Below are positions 15,198 to 26,100 of a stretch of 64,000 nt of DNA, one piece after another. The notes below the pieces were generated by a model. It saw nothing but the letters and a program-made list of their open reading frames with translations. It searched no databases and had not been told where the DNA came from. The stretch spans positions 1 to 64,000 of the forward strand of contig CACWSG010000003.1 of the NCBI GenBank assembly GCA_902763535.1. Direction: 5' to 3'. Origin of the DNA: an uncultured Pseudomonadota bacterium. Its GTDB lineage: Bacteria; Pseudomonadota; Alphaproteobacteria; RF32; CAG-239. Each line of letters opens with the position of its first letter. The stretch's first letter is position 1. Position numbers and translations under genes: made by a program.

Positions 15198-17657
15198 TTA
15201 ACAGGACTTAATGTGCCAAATATTGCTTGCATACTCAGCAACCGAGCGGTCGGAAGAAAATTTTCCGATGTTGGCAATGTTGTGCAAAGCCTTGGTTTGC
15301 CATACGGCAGGTTCAAGGAAATCTTGTTCGGCTTGTTGCATTTTCTCATCAAAGGAAATTAAATCAGCTAAAACAAAGTAGTAATCGCGATTTAACAATT
15401 CTTCAACAATCGGCTTAAACAACAAAACATAATCTTTTTCGCAAAACATATTAGAGCTTAAGGCATTAAGTATGCGTTTAATGTAGTTATTATTTTCGTA
15501 CAAACTCCTAGGATTGTAGTTGTCGCGCTGTTTGCGAACTTCATCTTCGGTTAAGCCGAACAGATAAAAATTATCTTCGCCGACTTCTTGACGAATCTCA
15601 ATATTGGCACCATCAAGAGTTCCCAAAGTCAGAGCGCCGTTGAGCGCAAATTTCATATTAGATGTGCCGGAGGCCTCAAAACCTGCCGTTGATACCTGCA
15701 AACTTAAATCGGCGGCCGGAATCAATACTTCAGCCAAGGAAACTTTGTAGTCAGGGATAAATACAACCTTTAACATATCGTTGACTAACGGGTCATTATT
15801 GACAACATCAGCGACATTGTTAATCAATTTGATAACAAGTTTGGCAAAATTGTAAGACGGCGCAGCTTTACCGGCAAAAATGTATGTCTTGGGGACAATC
15901 GGACGCTGATTGTCTTTGATGATTGCCAAATAGTCACCGATAACTTGTAAAATGGTCATCAGTTGGCGTTTATATTCATGAATGCGCTTGGCATGGACGA
16001 TAAACATACTTTCGGGATCAACCATAACTCCGCAATTTTTATGAATAACTTTAACTAAACGCTTTTTGTTGCTCAGTTTAACATCGCTAAGCTGACGAAT
16101 GAATTTTTTATCTTGGGAAAATTGCTCAAGCTGTTTGAGCTTTGATAGGTCAATAACCCAATCTTCGCCGATTTTGTTGTCAATCAATGAAGCCAAAGCA
16201 GTATTGGCGTGAAGGAGCCAGCGGCGCGGAGTTATACCGTTAGTAATATTGGTGAATTTTTCCGGCCATAATTCATAAAATTCGGGAACCAATTTTGTTT
16301 TAATCAATTCGGAGTGAATCTCAGCAACACCGTTGATTGAAAATGATCCGACAATAGACAAGTTGGCCATGCGAATAATTTGTTTGTCACCTTCACCGGA
16401 AACGATAGATACTTTACTCAATTTGGCTTCGTCGTTACCAAAACGCAGTCTGGCAAATTCCATAAAACGACGATTGATTTCATAGATGATTTGCAAATGA
16501 CGCGGTAACATTCTTTTGATTAATGAAGCCGGCCAAGTTTCTAATGCTTCGGGCAGAAGAGTGTGATTGGTGTAGGCAAAGCAACGCGATGTGATGTCCC
16601 AAGCATCCTCCCATTCGAGCCCGTGTACATCCAAAAGCATACGCATCATCTCGGCAATAGCAATGGCCGGATGAGTATCATTGAGTTGAATTACAACTTT
16701 TTCGGGCAGCTTTTGGAAATCATCGCTCTTTTCCATAAAACGACGAATGATGTCTTGAATGGCACAAGATACAAAGAAATATTGTTGTTTGAGCCTCAAT
16801 TCTTTGCCGGATTCGACATCGTCGGAAGGATAAAGAACTTTGGATATGGTTTCGGTTTCTATTTTGTCTTTCATGGCTTCTATATAGCCGCCTTTGTTGA
16901 AGATGTTGATGTCCAACTCATCATCGGTTTTGGCAGAAAAAAGACGCAAATAGTTGACTGATTTTCCGTTATATCCGACAATCGGAAAGTCAAAAGGAAT
17001 GCCATAGATGGTTTTGGTGTTCATCCACAAAAAGTCCTTGGATCCGTCAGGGTTGTCTAAAATTTCAACATCGCCGTAGATTGGAATTTTAACAACACGA
17101 TCATGACGAGCAAATTGCCACGGAGATTCTTCACCCTGCCAAGTATCGGCTTGTTCAACCTGATAACCGTTTTCAAATTTTTGTTTGAACAGACCAAATT
17201 TGTAGTTGATGCCATAACCGAATCCGGCAATACCTAATGAGGCCATAGAATCGAGATAGCAGGCGGCTAAACGACCAAGACCGCCGTTGCCTAAGGCCGG
17301 ATCATATTCGGTGTCAAAAATTTCTTCTAAAGAAATTTTGGGCCAACCATCAATTTTGATGTCTTTGAGAATGTCAAAAAGTCCTAGAGAATGCAGGTTG
17401 TTCTCTAAAGAACGTCCAAGCAGATATTCAATCGACAGATAGTAAACGCGCTTGGAATTGCATTTGTTATAGCGAGCTATTGTTTGATACATTTTATCCA
17501 TGGCAAATTCACGCACGGCCAAGGCAATAGCTTGCAGCGCTTCGTCTTTGGTGATTTCACAAATTCGTTTGCCGATAAAATATTCAATATAGTGTTCTAT
17601 TGAAAATTTAAGACGCGCTTTATCGATTTCATTAACTATAACGGACTTTTTATTCAC
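15198..17657 (-). CDS. glgP: Glycogen/alpha-glucan phosphorylase
   Basis: A PLP-dependent GT35 enzyme that releases glucose-1-phosphate from glycogen or maltodextrin. The 819-aa length is typical. Diagnostic segments are YLSIEYLLGRSLENNL, DPALGNGGLGRLAACYLDSM, VIQLNDTHPAIAIAEMMR, and the PLP-site region EASGTSNMKFALNGALTLG with the Schiff-base lysine, followed by TLDGANIEI. The start is GTG at 17657 with AAGGAG nine bases upstream. No other glycogen genes are adjacent; it lies alone between the 519-aa gene and divergent tolC. MalP and GlgP cannot be told apart from sequence alone. Confidence 0.97.
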   Translation of the reverse strand: MNKKSVIVNEIDKARLKFSIEHYIEYFIGKRICEITKDEALQAIALAVREFAMDKMYQTIARYNKCNSKRVYYLSIEYLLGRSLENNLHSLGLFDILKDIKIDGWPKISLEEIFDTEYDPALGNGGLGRLAACYLDSMASLGIAGFGYGINYKFGLFKQKFENGYQVEQADTWQGEESPWQFARHDRVVKIPIYGDVEILDNPDGSKDFLWMNTKTIYGIPFDFPIVGYNGKSVNYLRLFSAKTDDELDINIFNKGGYIEAMKDKIETETISKVLYPSDDVESGKELRLKQQYFFVSCAIQDIIRRFMEKSDDFQKLPEKVVIQLNDTHPAIAIAEMMRMLLDVHGLEWEDAWDITSRCFAYTNHTLLPEALETWPASLIKRMLPRHLQIIYEINRRFMEFARLRFGNDEAKLSKVSIVSGEGDKQIIRMANLSIVGSFSINGVAEIHSELIKTKLVPEFYELWPEKFTNITNGITPRRWLLHANTALASLIDNKIGEDWVIDLSKLKQLEQFSQDKKFIRQLSDVKLSNKKRLVKVIHKNCGVMVDPESMFIVHAKRIHEYKRQLMTILQVIGDYLAIIKDNQRPIVPKTYIFAGKAAPSYNFAKLVIKLINNVADVVNNDPLVNDMLKVVFIPDYKVSLAEVLIPAADLSLQVSTAGFEASGTSNMKFALNGALTLGTLDGANIEIRQEVGEDNFYLFGLTEDEVRKQRDNYNPRSLYENNNYIKRILNALSSNMFCEKDYVLLFKPIVEELLNRDYYFVLADLISFDEKMQQAEQDFLEPAVWQTKALHNIANIGKFSSDRSVAEYASNIWHIKSC

Positions 17658-17843
17658 TTTTCAAACTCCTTATTCCAGCAAAATATTTGCGATGATTGTA
17701 ATCAAAAATATTTGAAATATGGTTAATAAAATAATTCAGTTTTTTAATAAAGACTAGGGATTTTTTAATAAAATGATTTGAAGTTATTAAATAATTGATA
17801 TATAAGCGAACTAACAAAGGTATAAATATTACAGGTGATATAG

Positions 17844-19205
17844 ATGGAAAAAAGAAACTTTTTAAGAAAATTGTTGTTGGGGATTTCTTTTGTTTGTCTC
17901 GGAGCGGAAAACGCATATTCCGGAGATATTTTCGAGGTTCTGGCCAAAACCTACAATTCTAATCCGACTTTGCAGGCTGAACGTGCATCGGTAAGGGCTG
18001 TGGATGAAAATGTGGCGATTGCTAAGACAGGTTATCGTCCGAATATCAGCGCAAATGGCGGTTATCGTGATGGCGAAAATAAGGTGAAAAAAGGTGTTGG
18101 CAATGATGGTGATTATGACAGTCTGAGCGGATCGTTGAATGCAAGTCAGCCATTGTTTAACGGCTATTCGACGGTTAATTCGGTCAAGGCGGCAGACAGA
18201 ACCGTAAAAGCGGCACAAAACAATTTGGCAAATGTTGAGCAAAATATTTTGACTGCGGCTTCGACAGCTTATTTGGATGTTTTGCAGAATCGGGCTATTG
18301 TTGATTTGCAAAAAAACAATGAAGAATTGTTGAAAAAGAAACTTGATGAGACACTGGAACGCTTTAAGGTCGGTGAGGTTACCCGTACTGATGTCAGTCA
18401 GGCAAAAGCGCGCTATTCACAAGCTATTTCTGATAGAATCGCCTCAGAGGGTAATCTGCAATCGGCGGTTGCCAATTATATAGAATATGTCGGCGAAGAG
18501 CCTGATGAGTTGAGCGAGCCGGTAAAAATGAAGGCAATGCTGCCTAACAGCTATGATACGGCATTGGACATTGCGCTGAAAAACAATTATACCATCAGAC
18601 AGGCGCAAAATTTGTATGCGGCAAGAGGTTATGCGGTTTATTCGAATATCGGTGAACTTTTGCCATCTCTGAGTTTGGACGGCTCAGTCGGGCGCAACAA
18701 ATCAGAGCAGAATCACTATAAGAGTACTGTCGAGAATGCCGAATGGGGCGTAAATTTGAGTGTTCCGCTATATGCCGGTGGCTCAACCAATGCTAAAATA
18801 CGGCAAAGCAAATATCAAAAATGGCAAGCTCAGGAAGAAGTTTTGAGCGCGAAACGTGCCGTAAGAGCAGCGGTAAAGAGCGCATGGGAAAACATGAAGG
18901 CTAACGAATCTCAATTGAAATCAATTGCTGACCAGATTGATGCCAGCCGAATTGCTTTGGACGGCGTGCAAAAAGAAGAAGCTTTGGGAAATCGTACAAT
19001 TTTGGATGTTTTGGATGCATATCAGGAATTGCTCAATTCGGAAGTAAATGATGTTAAGGCGCGTCGCAGTTACTATGTTTCGGCAATGAATTTGTTGGCT
19101 TCAATGGGAAGAATGACGGCCAAGAGTTTAGGCTTGAATGTTGAGCTTTATGATGCAAATAAATATTACCAAGAAACCAAAGATAAATGGATTTCCTTAG
19201 ACTGA
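17844..19205 (+). CDS. tolC: TolC family outer membrane channel protein
   Basis: An outer membrane efflux or type I secretion channel protein of 453 aa. An N-terminal signal peptide (KLLLGISFVCLGAENAYS, cleaved near residue 26) precedes two OEP repeats: residues 27-230 with NPTLQAERASVRAVDENVAIAKTGYRP, and 230-430 with a second helical pair and VPLYAGGSTNAKIRQS. GNRTILDVLDAYQELLNSE is the family's typical C-terminal segment. ATG is preceded by AGGTGA. It is followed by popZ and valS, a common alphaproteobacterial order. No inner-membrane efflux partners are next to it. Confidence 0.93.
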   Translation: MEKRNFLRKLLLGISFVCLGAENAYSGDIFEVLAKTYNSNPTLQAERASVRAVDENVAIAKTGYRPNISANGGYRDGENKVKKGVGNDGDYDSLSGSLNASQPLFNGYSTVNSVKAADRTVKAAQNNLANVEQNILTAASTAYLDVLQNRAIVDLQKNNEELLKKKLDETLERFKVGEVTRTDVSQAKARYSQAISDRIASEGNLQSAVANYIEYVGEEPDELSEPVKMKAMLPNSYDTALDIALKNNYTIRQAQNLYAARGYAVYSNIGELLPSLSLDGSVGRNKSEQNHYKSTVENAEWGVNLSVPLYAGGSTNAKIRQSKYQKWQAQEEVLSAKRAVRAAVKSAWENMKANESQLKSIADQIDASRIALDGVQKEEALGNRTILDVLDAYQELLNSEVNDVKARRSYYVSAMNLLASMGRMTAKSLGLNVELYDANKYYQETKDKWISLD

Positions 19206-19279
19206 TGATAATTGCTTGCTTTATGCGGATTTTTTGTGTAGCATAAAAACAACTTATATTGCCAAGGTGAGATAGCTAA

Positions 19280-20383
19280 ATGACAGATGATAATAATGAT
19301 ATGGAAGTAGAGAATATTTTGTCTTCAATCAAAAATATTTTGGAAGAAGACGAAGGTAATCGTGCCAATATACCATCAGACAATAGCAGTGTTGAAAATA
19401 CAAATAATGATGTTGTTGATGAGGCGTTAGCTGATGAAGATATTGATGTAATAGATTTATCGGAGGATATGCGTATCGATAGCGATAATAACAGTTCATG
19501 GGGTGATAATGCTATTGATGATGAATCGCCTTTGGGGGCTGCAATTGAAGAGTTGGATCGTGCTGATGAAACGATAGAGCAAAATCAAATTATTTCTGAT
19601 ATAAACGAACTTTCAGCAGCAGAAAGTTTTGTTCAGGATAACACAGAAGGTAATTTAATTGAAGAAGACAATAAGGAAGCAACTTTTGACAGTGTAGCTG
19701 AGCCTGAAATTGAGACTGCGCCGGAGCCTGTGGTTGAGGTTGCTCCTGAGCCGGAAATTGAGCCTGCGCCGGAGCCGGAGATAGCAGAGCCGATAGTTGA
19801 ATTGGCACCTGAGCCGGAAATTGAGACTGCGCCGGAGCCTGTGGTTGAGGTTGCTCCTGAACCGGAAGTTGAGCCTGCGCCGGAGCCTGTGGTCGAGGTT
19901 GCTCCTGAACCGGAAGTTGAGCCTGTGCCGGAGCCTGTGGTCGAGGTTACTCCTGAGCCTGATGTTGATGAACCTGCGCCGGAGCCTGTGGTTGAGGTTA
20001 CTCCTGAGCCGGAAGTTGCCGAATCGACAATGGCTGAAGCAAATGAAGATGCGATTGATGCTTCGGCTAATATTATCAGCAATTTTGCTAAGATTTTTTC
20101 AAAAAACAAAGAGCAATCTGCCTCTGAGGTTGTTGAGCCTAAAAAGGTTGACGAAATCGGTGATGGCAGCAAAACTTTGGAGGGTTTTGTACGCGATGCC
20201 GTAGTTAGAGTTATCGGTGATGATATTGCTAGGCAATGGGGTGATGGTGCAGAATATCGCAACATAGCCGAGGAAGAAATCAAGCGACAAGTTAAGGCTT
20301 GGGTTGAAGCCAATATGTCAAAAATGGTTGAAAAAATTGTCAAAGAAGAGATGGAACGAGTGATTGCAAAGGTTGGCTCATAG
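19280..20383 (+). CDS. popZ: Polar organising protein PopZ-like (DUF2497)
   Basis: PopZ self-assembles at the cell pole and anchors the chromosome origin and polarity factors. The 367-aa protein has the N-terminal signature MEVENILSSIKNILEED, a long acidic Pro/Glu/Val region, and a helical C-terminal domain (about residues 295-367) with LEGFVRDAVVRVIGDDIARQ and VKAWVEANMSKMVEKIVKEE, matching the DUF2497/PopZ oligomerisation domain. The acidic region (about residues 144-247) is a tandem repeat and longer than in most PopZ. Position between tolC and valS supports the call. ATG is preceded by GGTGAG. Confidence 0.88.
   Translation: MTDDNNDMEVENILSSIKNILEEDEGNRANIPSDNSSVENTNNDVVDEALADEDIDVIDLSEDMRIDSDNNSSWGDNAIDDESPLGAAIEELDRADETIEQNQIISDINELSAAESFVQDNTEGNLIEEDNKEATFDSVAEPEIETAPEPVVEVAPEPEIEPAPEPEIAEPIVELAPEPEIETAPEPVVEVAPEPEVEPAPEPVVEVAPEPEVEPVPEPVVEVTPEPDVDEPAPEPVVEVTPEPEVAESTMAEANEDAIDASANIISNFAKIFSKNKEQSASEVVEPKKVDEIGDGSKTLEGFVRDAVVRVIGDDIARQWGDGAEYRNIAEEEIKRQVKAWVEANMSKMVEKIVKEEMERVIAKVGS
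19711..20020 (+). repeat. In-frame tandem repeat encoding PEPxVE-rich linker of PopZ
   Basis: Units of about 48 bases encode 16-residue variants of PEPEVEPAPEPVVEVA, repeated about six times with some shorter copies. The DNA copies are nearly identical in places, so the number is likely to vary between strains. The encoded linker is acidic and disordered. Confidence 0.9.
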
Positions 20384-20417
20384 GAATGGTTTCATTTTGA
20401 GCTGACCTGAAAGTTTT

Positions 20418-20455
20418 ATGCCCTTAAAAGATAATGCTTTGAGGGCATTTTGTGT
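20418..20455 (+). terminator. Probable terminator between popZ and valS
   Basis: ATGCCCT and AGGGCAT pair across a 17-base loop (20418-20448), followed by TTTGTGTGTTTT. It lies 35 bases past the popZ stop codon and 40 bases before valS. Confidence 0.65.
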
Positions 20456-20488
20456 GTTTTATTGGTAAATTGAAATAGGATAATATTG

Positions 20489-23122
20489 ATGTTAGATAAA
20501 AATTATAATCCGCAAGATTGGGAAGAAAAAATTTATAAGCATTGGGAAGAAAGCGGTTGTTTTAAGCCCTCAATGGATAAGGCTAAAGATCCGTTTTGTA
20601 TTGTGATACCTCCGGCGAATGTTACCGGTGTTTTGCATATGGGGCACGCGCTTGATTATACCCTGCAAGACATATTGATTCGTTACAATCGTATGCGTGG
20701 TAAGAATGTGTTGTGGCAAGTTGGAACGGATCATGCCGGAATTGCAACTCAGATGGTGGTTGAGCGCAATTTAGCCAAACAGGGAATCAGTCGTCACGAT
20801 TTGGGCAGAGAAAAGTTTATTGAAACGGTTTGGAAGTGGCGTGAAGAATCCGGCGGGACAATTTGTCGTCAACTGCGCAGATTGGGAGCCTCATGTGATT
20901 GGTCAAGAGAGCGGTTTACTATGGATGAGGGGCTGAGCCGCGCAGTTAGAAAAATCTTTGTTAATATGTACAAAGACGGACTGATTTATAAAGCTAAAAA
21001 GTTGGTGAACTGGGATTCCAAATTTATGACCGCCGTTTCGGATTTGGAAGTTATTCAGAAAGAAACAATGGGTAAAATGTATTATTACCGCTATCCGATT
21101 GAAGGCGAAGAGGGTAATTTTGTGCAGATTGCCACCACCAGACCGGAAACCATGTTTGGTGATACCGCAGTGGCGATTTCCAAAGACAATGAAAAACTGA
21201 AGCATTTAATCGGCAAAAATTGCATTATTCCGATTATTGACAGGGTTATTCCGATTATTGCCGATGATCATGCCGATCCTGAAAAAGGAACAGGCGCGGT
21301 TAAGATTACTCCGGCGCATGATTTTAATGACTTTGAAGTCGGTAAACGCCATGATTTGCCGCTGATTAATGTGCTTAATCCGGATGCAACCTTAAATGAA
21401 AACACTCCGTTTGCCGGTATGACAACAGCTCAAGCCAGAGAAGCAACCATTGCTAAAATGAGTGAGTTGGGTTTGATGGATAAGGTTGAAGATCACCCGA
21501 TGGTGATTCCTTATGGTGACAGGTCGGGCGTAGTGATTGAGCCGATGATGACTGATCAATGGTTTGTTGATGCACCTAAATTGGCGGTAGAAGCCATTAA
21601 AAAGGTTGAGGACGGCGAAGTGGAATTTTTGCCTAAGACCTATGAAAAAACTTATTTTGAGTGGATGCGCAATATTCAACCTTGGTGTATTTCGCGTCAA
21701 TTATGGTGGGGACATCAAATGCCGATTTGGTATGGTCCGGATGAACATATTTTTTGCGAGGAGAATGAAGAGGAGGCCAAAGCGGCAGCCAAAGATTTTT
21801 ATGGACATGAGGTTGAATTAAGACGCGAAACTGATGTGTTGGATACATGGTTTTCTTCCGGATTGTGGGCTTTTTCAACTTTGGGATGGCCGGATAAAAG
21901 CGAATTTTTGGATACTTTTTATCCGACATCAGTGTTGGTTACCGGATTTGATATTATCTTCTTCTGGGTTGCCCGCATGATGATGATGAGCCTTTATGCC
22001 ATGAAAAAAATACCGTTTAACACAGTTTATCTGCATGGTTTGGTTCGTGATGAGCATGGGCATAAAATGTCAAAATCAAAAGGTAACACGGTTAATCCGA
22101 TTGAAATGATTGACACTTACGGTTCAGATGCTTTGCGCTTTTTTATGGCGGCGATGGAAACACAAGGGCGCGATATAAATATGAGCGAGGCGAGAGTGGC
22201 GGGGTATCGTAATTTTGCCACCAAGTTATGGAATGCCTCCCGTTTTGGTGAAATGAACGAAATCGATTTTAGCGCAGAACTTGATGAAAAAGAGGTAAGC
22301 GGACAAATCAATCGCTGGATTATTGCCAAAGCCAAAGAGATGACCAAAGAAGTCAGCCGTAATTTGGATAATTTCCGTTTTGCGGATGCGGCAAATGCAG
22401 CATACCAGTTTGTATGGGGCGATTTTTGCGACTGGTATATTGAGATGAGCAAGCCGGTTTTGTATGGCGAAGATAGAAAAGCAAAAGCTGAAACCAAGGC
22501 TGTTTTTGCTTGGGTTTTAAGGCGTATTATGATTGTGTTACATCCGTTTATGCCGTTTATTACGACGCAAATTTGGAATGATTTGGGTTTAGGCAAAGGC
22601 GAGTTGATGTTGCACGAGTGGTGTCAAGATGAAGCGATTGATGAGACAGCGCAAAAACCGATTGATTGGGTGATTGAAGTGGTTTCGCAAATCAGGTCGT
22701 TGCGCTCAGAGATGAATTTGCCGGCAGGAGCCAAGTTGAAAGCTTATTTGCAAGGTGCGAAGGAATCTCAGCACTATCTGGCAGATATGGCAAAAATTAT
22801 TTGCGCGCTGGCACGATTGGAGTTTTTGCAAATAAGTGAGGAAGAAGCAACTAAAGATATGGTCAAAGTTGTTACCTCAGATGGTGTAGTTTTACTGTCA
22901 TTGCAAGGGGTAATTGATTTTGCCGCCGAACGCGAGCGATTGACAAAAGAGTTGGCAGCTTTGGAAAAGAACTTGCAAGGCTATGAGGCAAAACTCAACA
23001 ATCCGGTTTTTGTGGAAAGAGCGCCGGAAAAGATAGTGGCAGAAGAAAGACGGCGTTGGCAAGAAGCTTTGGATAAAAAACAAAAAATCGAAGATTCTTT
23101 GAACAAGATAAAGGATTTGTAA
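20489..23122 (+). CDS. valS: Valyl-tRNA synthetase
   Basis: Class I aminoacyl-tRNA synthetase charging tRNA-Val; 877 aa from ATG at 20489 (AATAGGA upstream; an in-frame TTG one codon earlier is less likely). The HIGH-type motif is HMGHALDYT near residue 50, the editing domain includes TTRPETMFGDTAV and GTGAVKITPAHDFNDFEVG, and the KMSKS loop is GHKMSKSKGNTVNP near 533. A C-terminal coiled coil (about residues 808-877) ends the protein. Bidirectional terminator follows. Confidence 0.98.
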   Translation: MLDKNYNPQDWEEKIYKHWEESGCFKPSMDKAKDPFCIVIPPANVTGVLHMGHALDYTLQDILIRYNRMRGKNVLWQVGTDHAGIATQMVVERNLAKQGISRHDLGREKFIETVWKWREESGGTICRQLRRLGASCDWSRERFTMDEGLSRAVRKIFVNMYKDGLIYKAKKLVNWDSKFMTAVSDLEVIQKETMGKMYYYRYPIEGEEGNFVQIATTRPETMFGDTAVAISKDNEKLKHLIGKNCIIPIIDRVIPIIADDHADPEKGTGAVKITPAHDFNDFEVGKRHDLPLINVLNPDATLNENTPFAGMTTAQAREATIAKMSELGLMDKVEDHPMVIPYGDRSGVVIEPMMTDQWFVDAPKLAVEAIKKVEDGEVEFLPKTYEKTYFEWMRNIQPWCISRQLWWGHQMPIWYGPDEHIFCEENEEEAKAAAKDFYGHEVELRRETDVLDTWFSSGLWAFSTLGWPDKSEFLDTFYPTSVLVTGFDIIFFWVARMMMMSLYAMKKIPFNTVYLHGLVRDEHGHKMSKSKGNTVNPIEMIDTYGSDALRFFMAAMETQGRDINMSEARVAGYRNFATKLWNASRFGEMNEIDFSAELDEKEVSGQINRWIIAKAKEMTKEVSRNLDNFRFADAANAAYQFVWGDFCDWYIEMSKPVLYGEDRKAKAETKAVFAWVLRRIMIVLHPFMPFITTQIWNDLGLGKGELMLHEWCQDEAIDETAQKPIDWVIEVVSQIRSLRSEMNLPAGAKLKAYLQGAKESQHYLADMAKIICALARLEFLQISEEEATKDMVKVVTSDGVVLLSLQGVIDFAAERERLTKELAALEKNLQGYEAKLNNPVFVERAPEKIVAEERRRWQEALDKKQKIEDSLNKIKDL

Positions 23123-23137
23123 TTAATTAAACAAAAT

Positions 23138-23172
23138 AAAAAGCGGGTTGGCATGTAGTCAACCCGCTTTTT
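23138..23172. terminator. Bidirectional terminator between valS and the pilin-adhesin gene
   Basis: AAAAGCGGGTTG pairs perfectly with CAACCCGCTTTT around a 9-base loop, with A-tract and T-tract on the two sides. It serves both converging genes. Confidence 0.93.
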
Positions 23173-23189
23173 TTTGAGTAAGGTGCCGA

Positions 23190-26100
23190 CTACCATGCGT
23201 CGTCGTAGCCTAATTCAGGATCGTTAACAGCTTTTGACCAATCATCATCCTTTTGATACATATCTTTATTCCAAAAAGCTCTATGCTCGTCAGGAGTAGT
23301 GCCAAGGCTGTTCAGTTGGTCATATCTGTAGACTTCGGGGTAATTCCATATCCAATTTCCATTTTCATCGAGACGATTGAATGAGCAATACAGGCGGACG
23401 ATGGCGGCCATTTCTTGGTTGCGAACCGGAAACAGATTCCAAATAACCGAAGAAGCACTAAGATCGGGATCACCGGAGTTTTTGATGCGGTCATAAAAAT
23501 CTTTATAGTTGTTTTTGCTATAAGGACTGTCATTGCCGGCATTGGTCATAGGATAGAGGAAGCCCATCAAGACGCTCCAGCCTTTTACTTTGCCGTTGTT
23601 GGAGTGTTCAGCCATGGAAGTGTTGAGCCAAGTGTTGGTCTGGAACAACAGAGGAGCCTTGGTAACGGTGGCGGTGTTGTTATCGCTGTCAACAGTTACC
23701 TCATATTCATCATTGTATCCGTTTTCGCGAAGCGGGTTTTCAAAACGGTCAACCATGTAATCAAAACTCTCCGCACCTGAGGAAGTGCTTTGCCTTCTAC
23801 CATGGATAGGGAAGACTTTTTTGAGAGTATCATTGTTGTTGGTAAGGCCTACCAAATTACGGACATCATAAATTTCGGACATTTTCCAACGGAAAGGTTC
23901 GATAGTAATGACGGTGTCATAAGCAGGCGGGCATTGCGGCGCCGGCACAAATCCCAGCCAAGGCGAGGTGATGCAGTTGGCATCATTTCCGCAATCAGCA
24001 GGGTTGTCGATTATAGCTCTGGGTACTCCGCTACCTCCATAGTCATCATCAGTCCAGTCAAAGTCCAACTCTGATACGGTGTTATCGGCAACATAGATAC
24101 CTTTGTTGATGTAATCCGGCAAAATATCGCTAAGGCGGGAGCCACCGCGCGAAGCCAATTTGATATCATTCATCACCGAAGTGTAGGCAGGATTGATTTG
24201 GTAATAGTCGTAAAATTCGTCAGAGTTACTGCCGTCAGCTCTGATAGCTCCTCCGGCCTGATTGCCGACAACTCCTCTAAAAGCATATTCTTTATCGCTG
24301 ACCAAGCGGCGAGCACGGATAAAACCATCTTCTCTATCGGTGGGAGTGGCTAATTCAATCACACCCTTGCGGCTGATTAAGACATTAGAGGTGGTATTAT
24401 CAACTGAGCCAAGTTGCGGTTGAGAAAAATCAGTGTAATTGGAGGGATTAATATTTGAATTACCAATGGTACCAATGGTTAAGCCTTCACCATCAATGAC
24501 AGCTCCGCCTGCCGCAGCTTTACTTCCTAGGGTGATACGACCATCATTGAGGTTTATAATAGGATCATGCTTATTATTATCAGAGATGGCTATAGTTATG
24601 TCGTTATCATTTAAACTAATCCAACTATTATTGTCAGTTCCTGATGATAACTCTGCCATACCACTAACTATTACTAATCCTGCGGCTGATTCATCATAGC
24701 CTCTTCCGATATAGGTTACGTTATTGTTGGCCACAATTCTGTTGCCCTTTGCGGCAATACCGGCGCCGACACCGAAATTTCCTTTGACAAGCGTGCCATC
24801 GTCGCTGACTTCAAGCATAGAGCCTTTATTTGGGTCGTTGCCGCCGACAGTCAATTTATCGCGAGCATGCAAATCGGTAAAATCGCCATCGTCTGCGTGG
24901 ATTTTTTTGACATGGTCGATGTTATGACCAGCCATATCCAAATCACCATCAATTGTGGTATCATGAAGAGTGGTATGACCATCAACAAACAAATTCTGAC
25001 CAATAGATGCATCTTTGTCAACTTTAAGAGAATCAGTCTTTAATGTGCCACCCACTCCAAGATCGCCATGGAAGGATGCGGTGCCTGTGACATCAAGGGT
25101 GCCGCCGACAGTTGCGTTGTTATTGACAGCAAGATCACCGCCGACGGTTGCACCGTTAGTAACATCAAGGGTGCCGACAGTAGCTTTACCGCTGATGGAT
25201 CCATCGCCGGTTATAGTAAGTTCGTTACCGTGAATATAGCCACCTTGCAAATTACCGTGAAAAGTGGGAGCGGTGATGTCGCCGGTAGAGGTGATGGTTC
25301 CGGTGTTGGTTATGCCGTGAAGAGTGCTTATGCCACCGACACTGAGAGCTCCGGTTATGTTGGCGGATGCCGCGGTTAATAATCCTGTGATGGTTAATTT
25401 ATCCGTATTGACTTCAGGAGTGGTTAAGCCACTGGTTACAGTTACACCGGCCGCCGAGTTGGCAACAATGTTGGTAACACCTTGAATGTCGTGTCCTTGC
25501 ATATTGAGCAAAGAGTTGTTGCCGAACAGCAAGGGGGTTTTCATGGTGTTTTTATCGGCTTCACCGGTCCAAACACGATATAAGGCTTCAGAAGAGTCAA
25601 CATCACCGACTGCCGAAGAAATAGCTTCGGTGGAGATGGAAACAAGCGAGTTATCTTTAACCGGGTGAGCATCATCCCAGTCAAAACCGAATTGCTCAGG
25701 AGTGGTGCTCCAAGAACCTTGGGTGCCGTTAAAGTGATAGCCGCTGTCGTCTTTGGTTATCATACCACCATTGGTACCAATCATGGTGGCAATTTTGGCA
25801 GCGCGTCCGCGGGTCATATCGTCATTGAGTGCAGCAACCACGGCAGAGGTGAAAACATTGTGATGATTGCCTTGCAGGTCGGTGAGGGATTCTTTTTTGA
25901 CCGCAATCTTAAAGTCTTCAAACAATTTGGATGCTTGGTTTAAGTCAAAGCCCTCCGGCAGGTAGGCTTGAATTTTGGCAAAGTGTTCAGATTCAGGATC
26001 AATAACCGTGGTATTGTCCATAGAAGCCAAATTGGTGTAGTTGTCTTTGAGGTAGGCATCAACAGCTTGAGATACCATGCGGATTTGTGAGGCGACATTG

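Noticed and set aside
19633-20343. Minus-strand open frame of Ser/Gly/Thr repeats (GSGATSTTGSGA type)
   Set aside because: It is the antisense shadow of the PopZ acidic repeat; the plus frame has the conserved PopZ ends.
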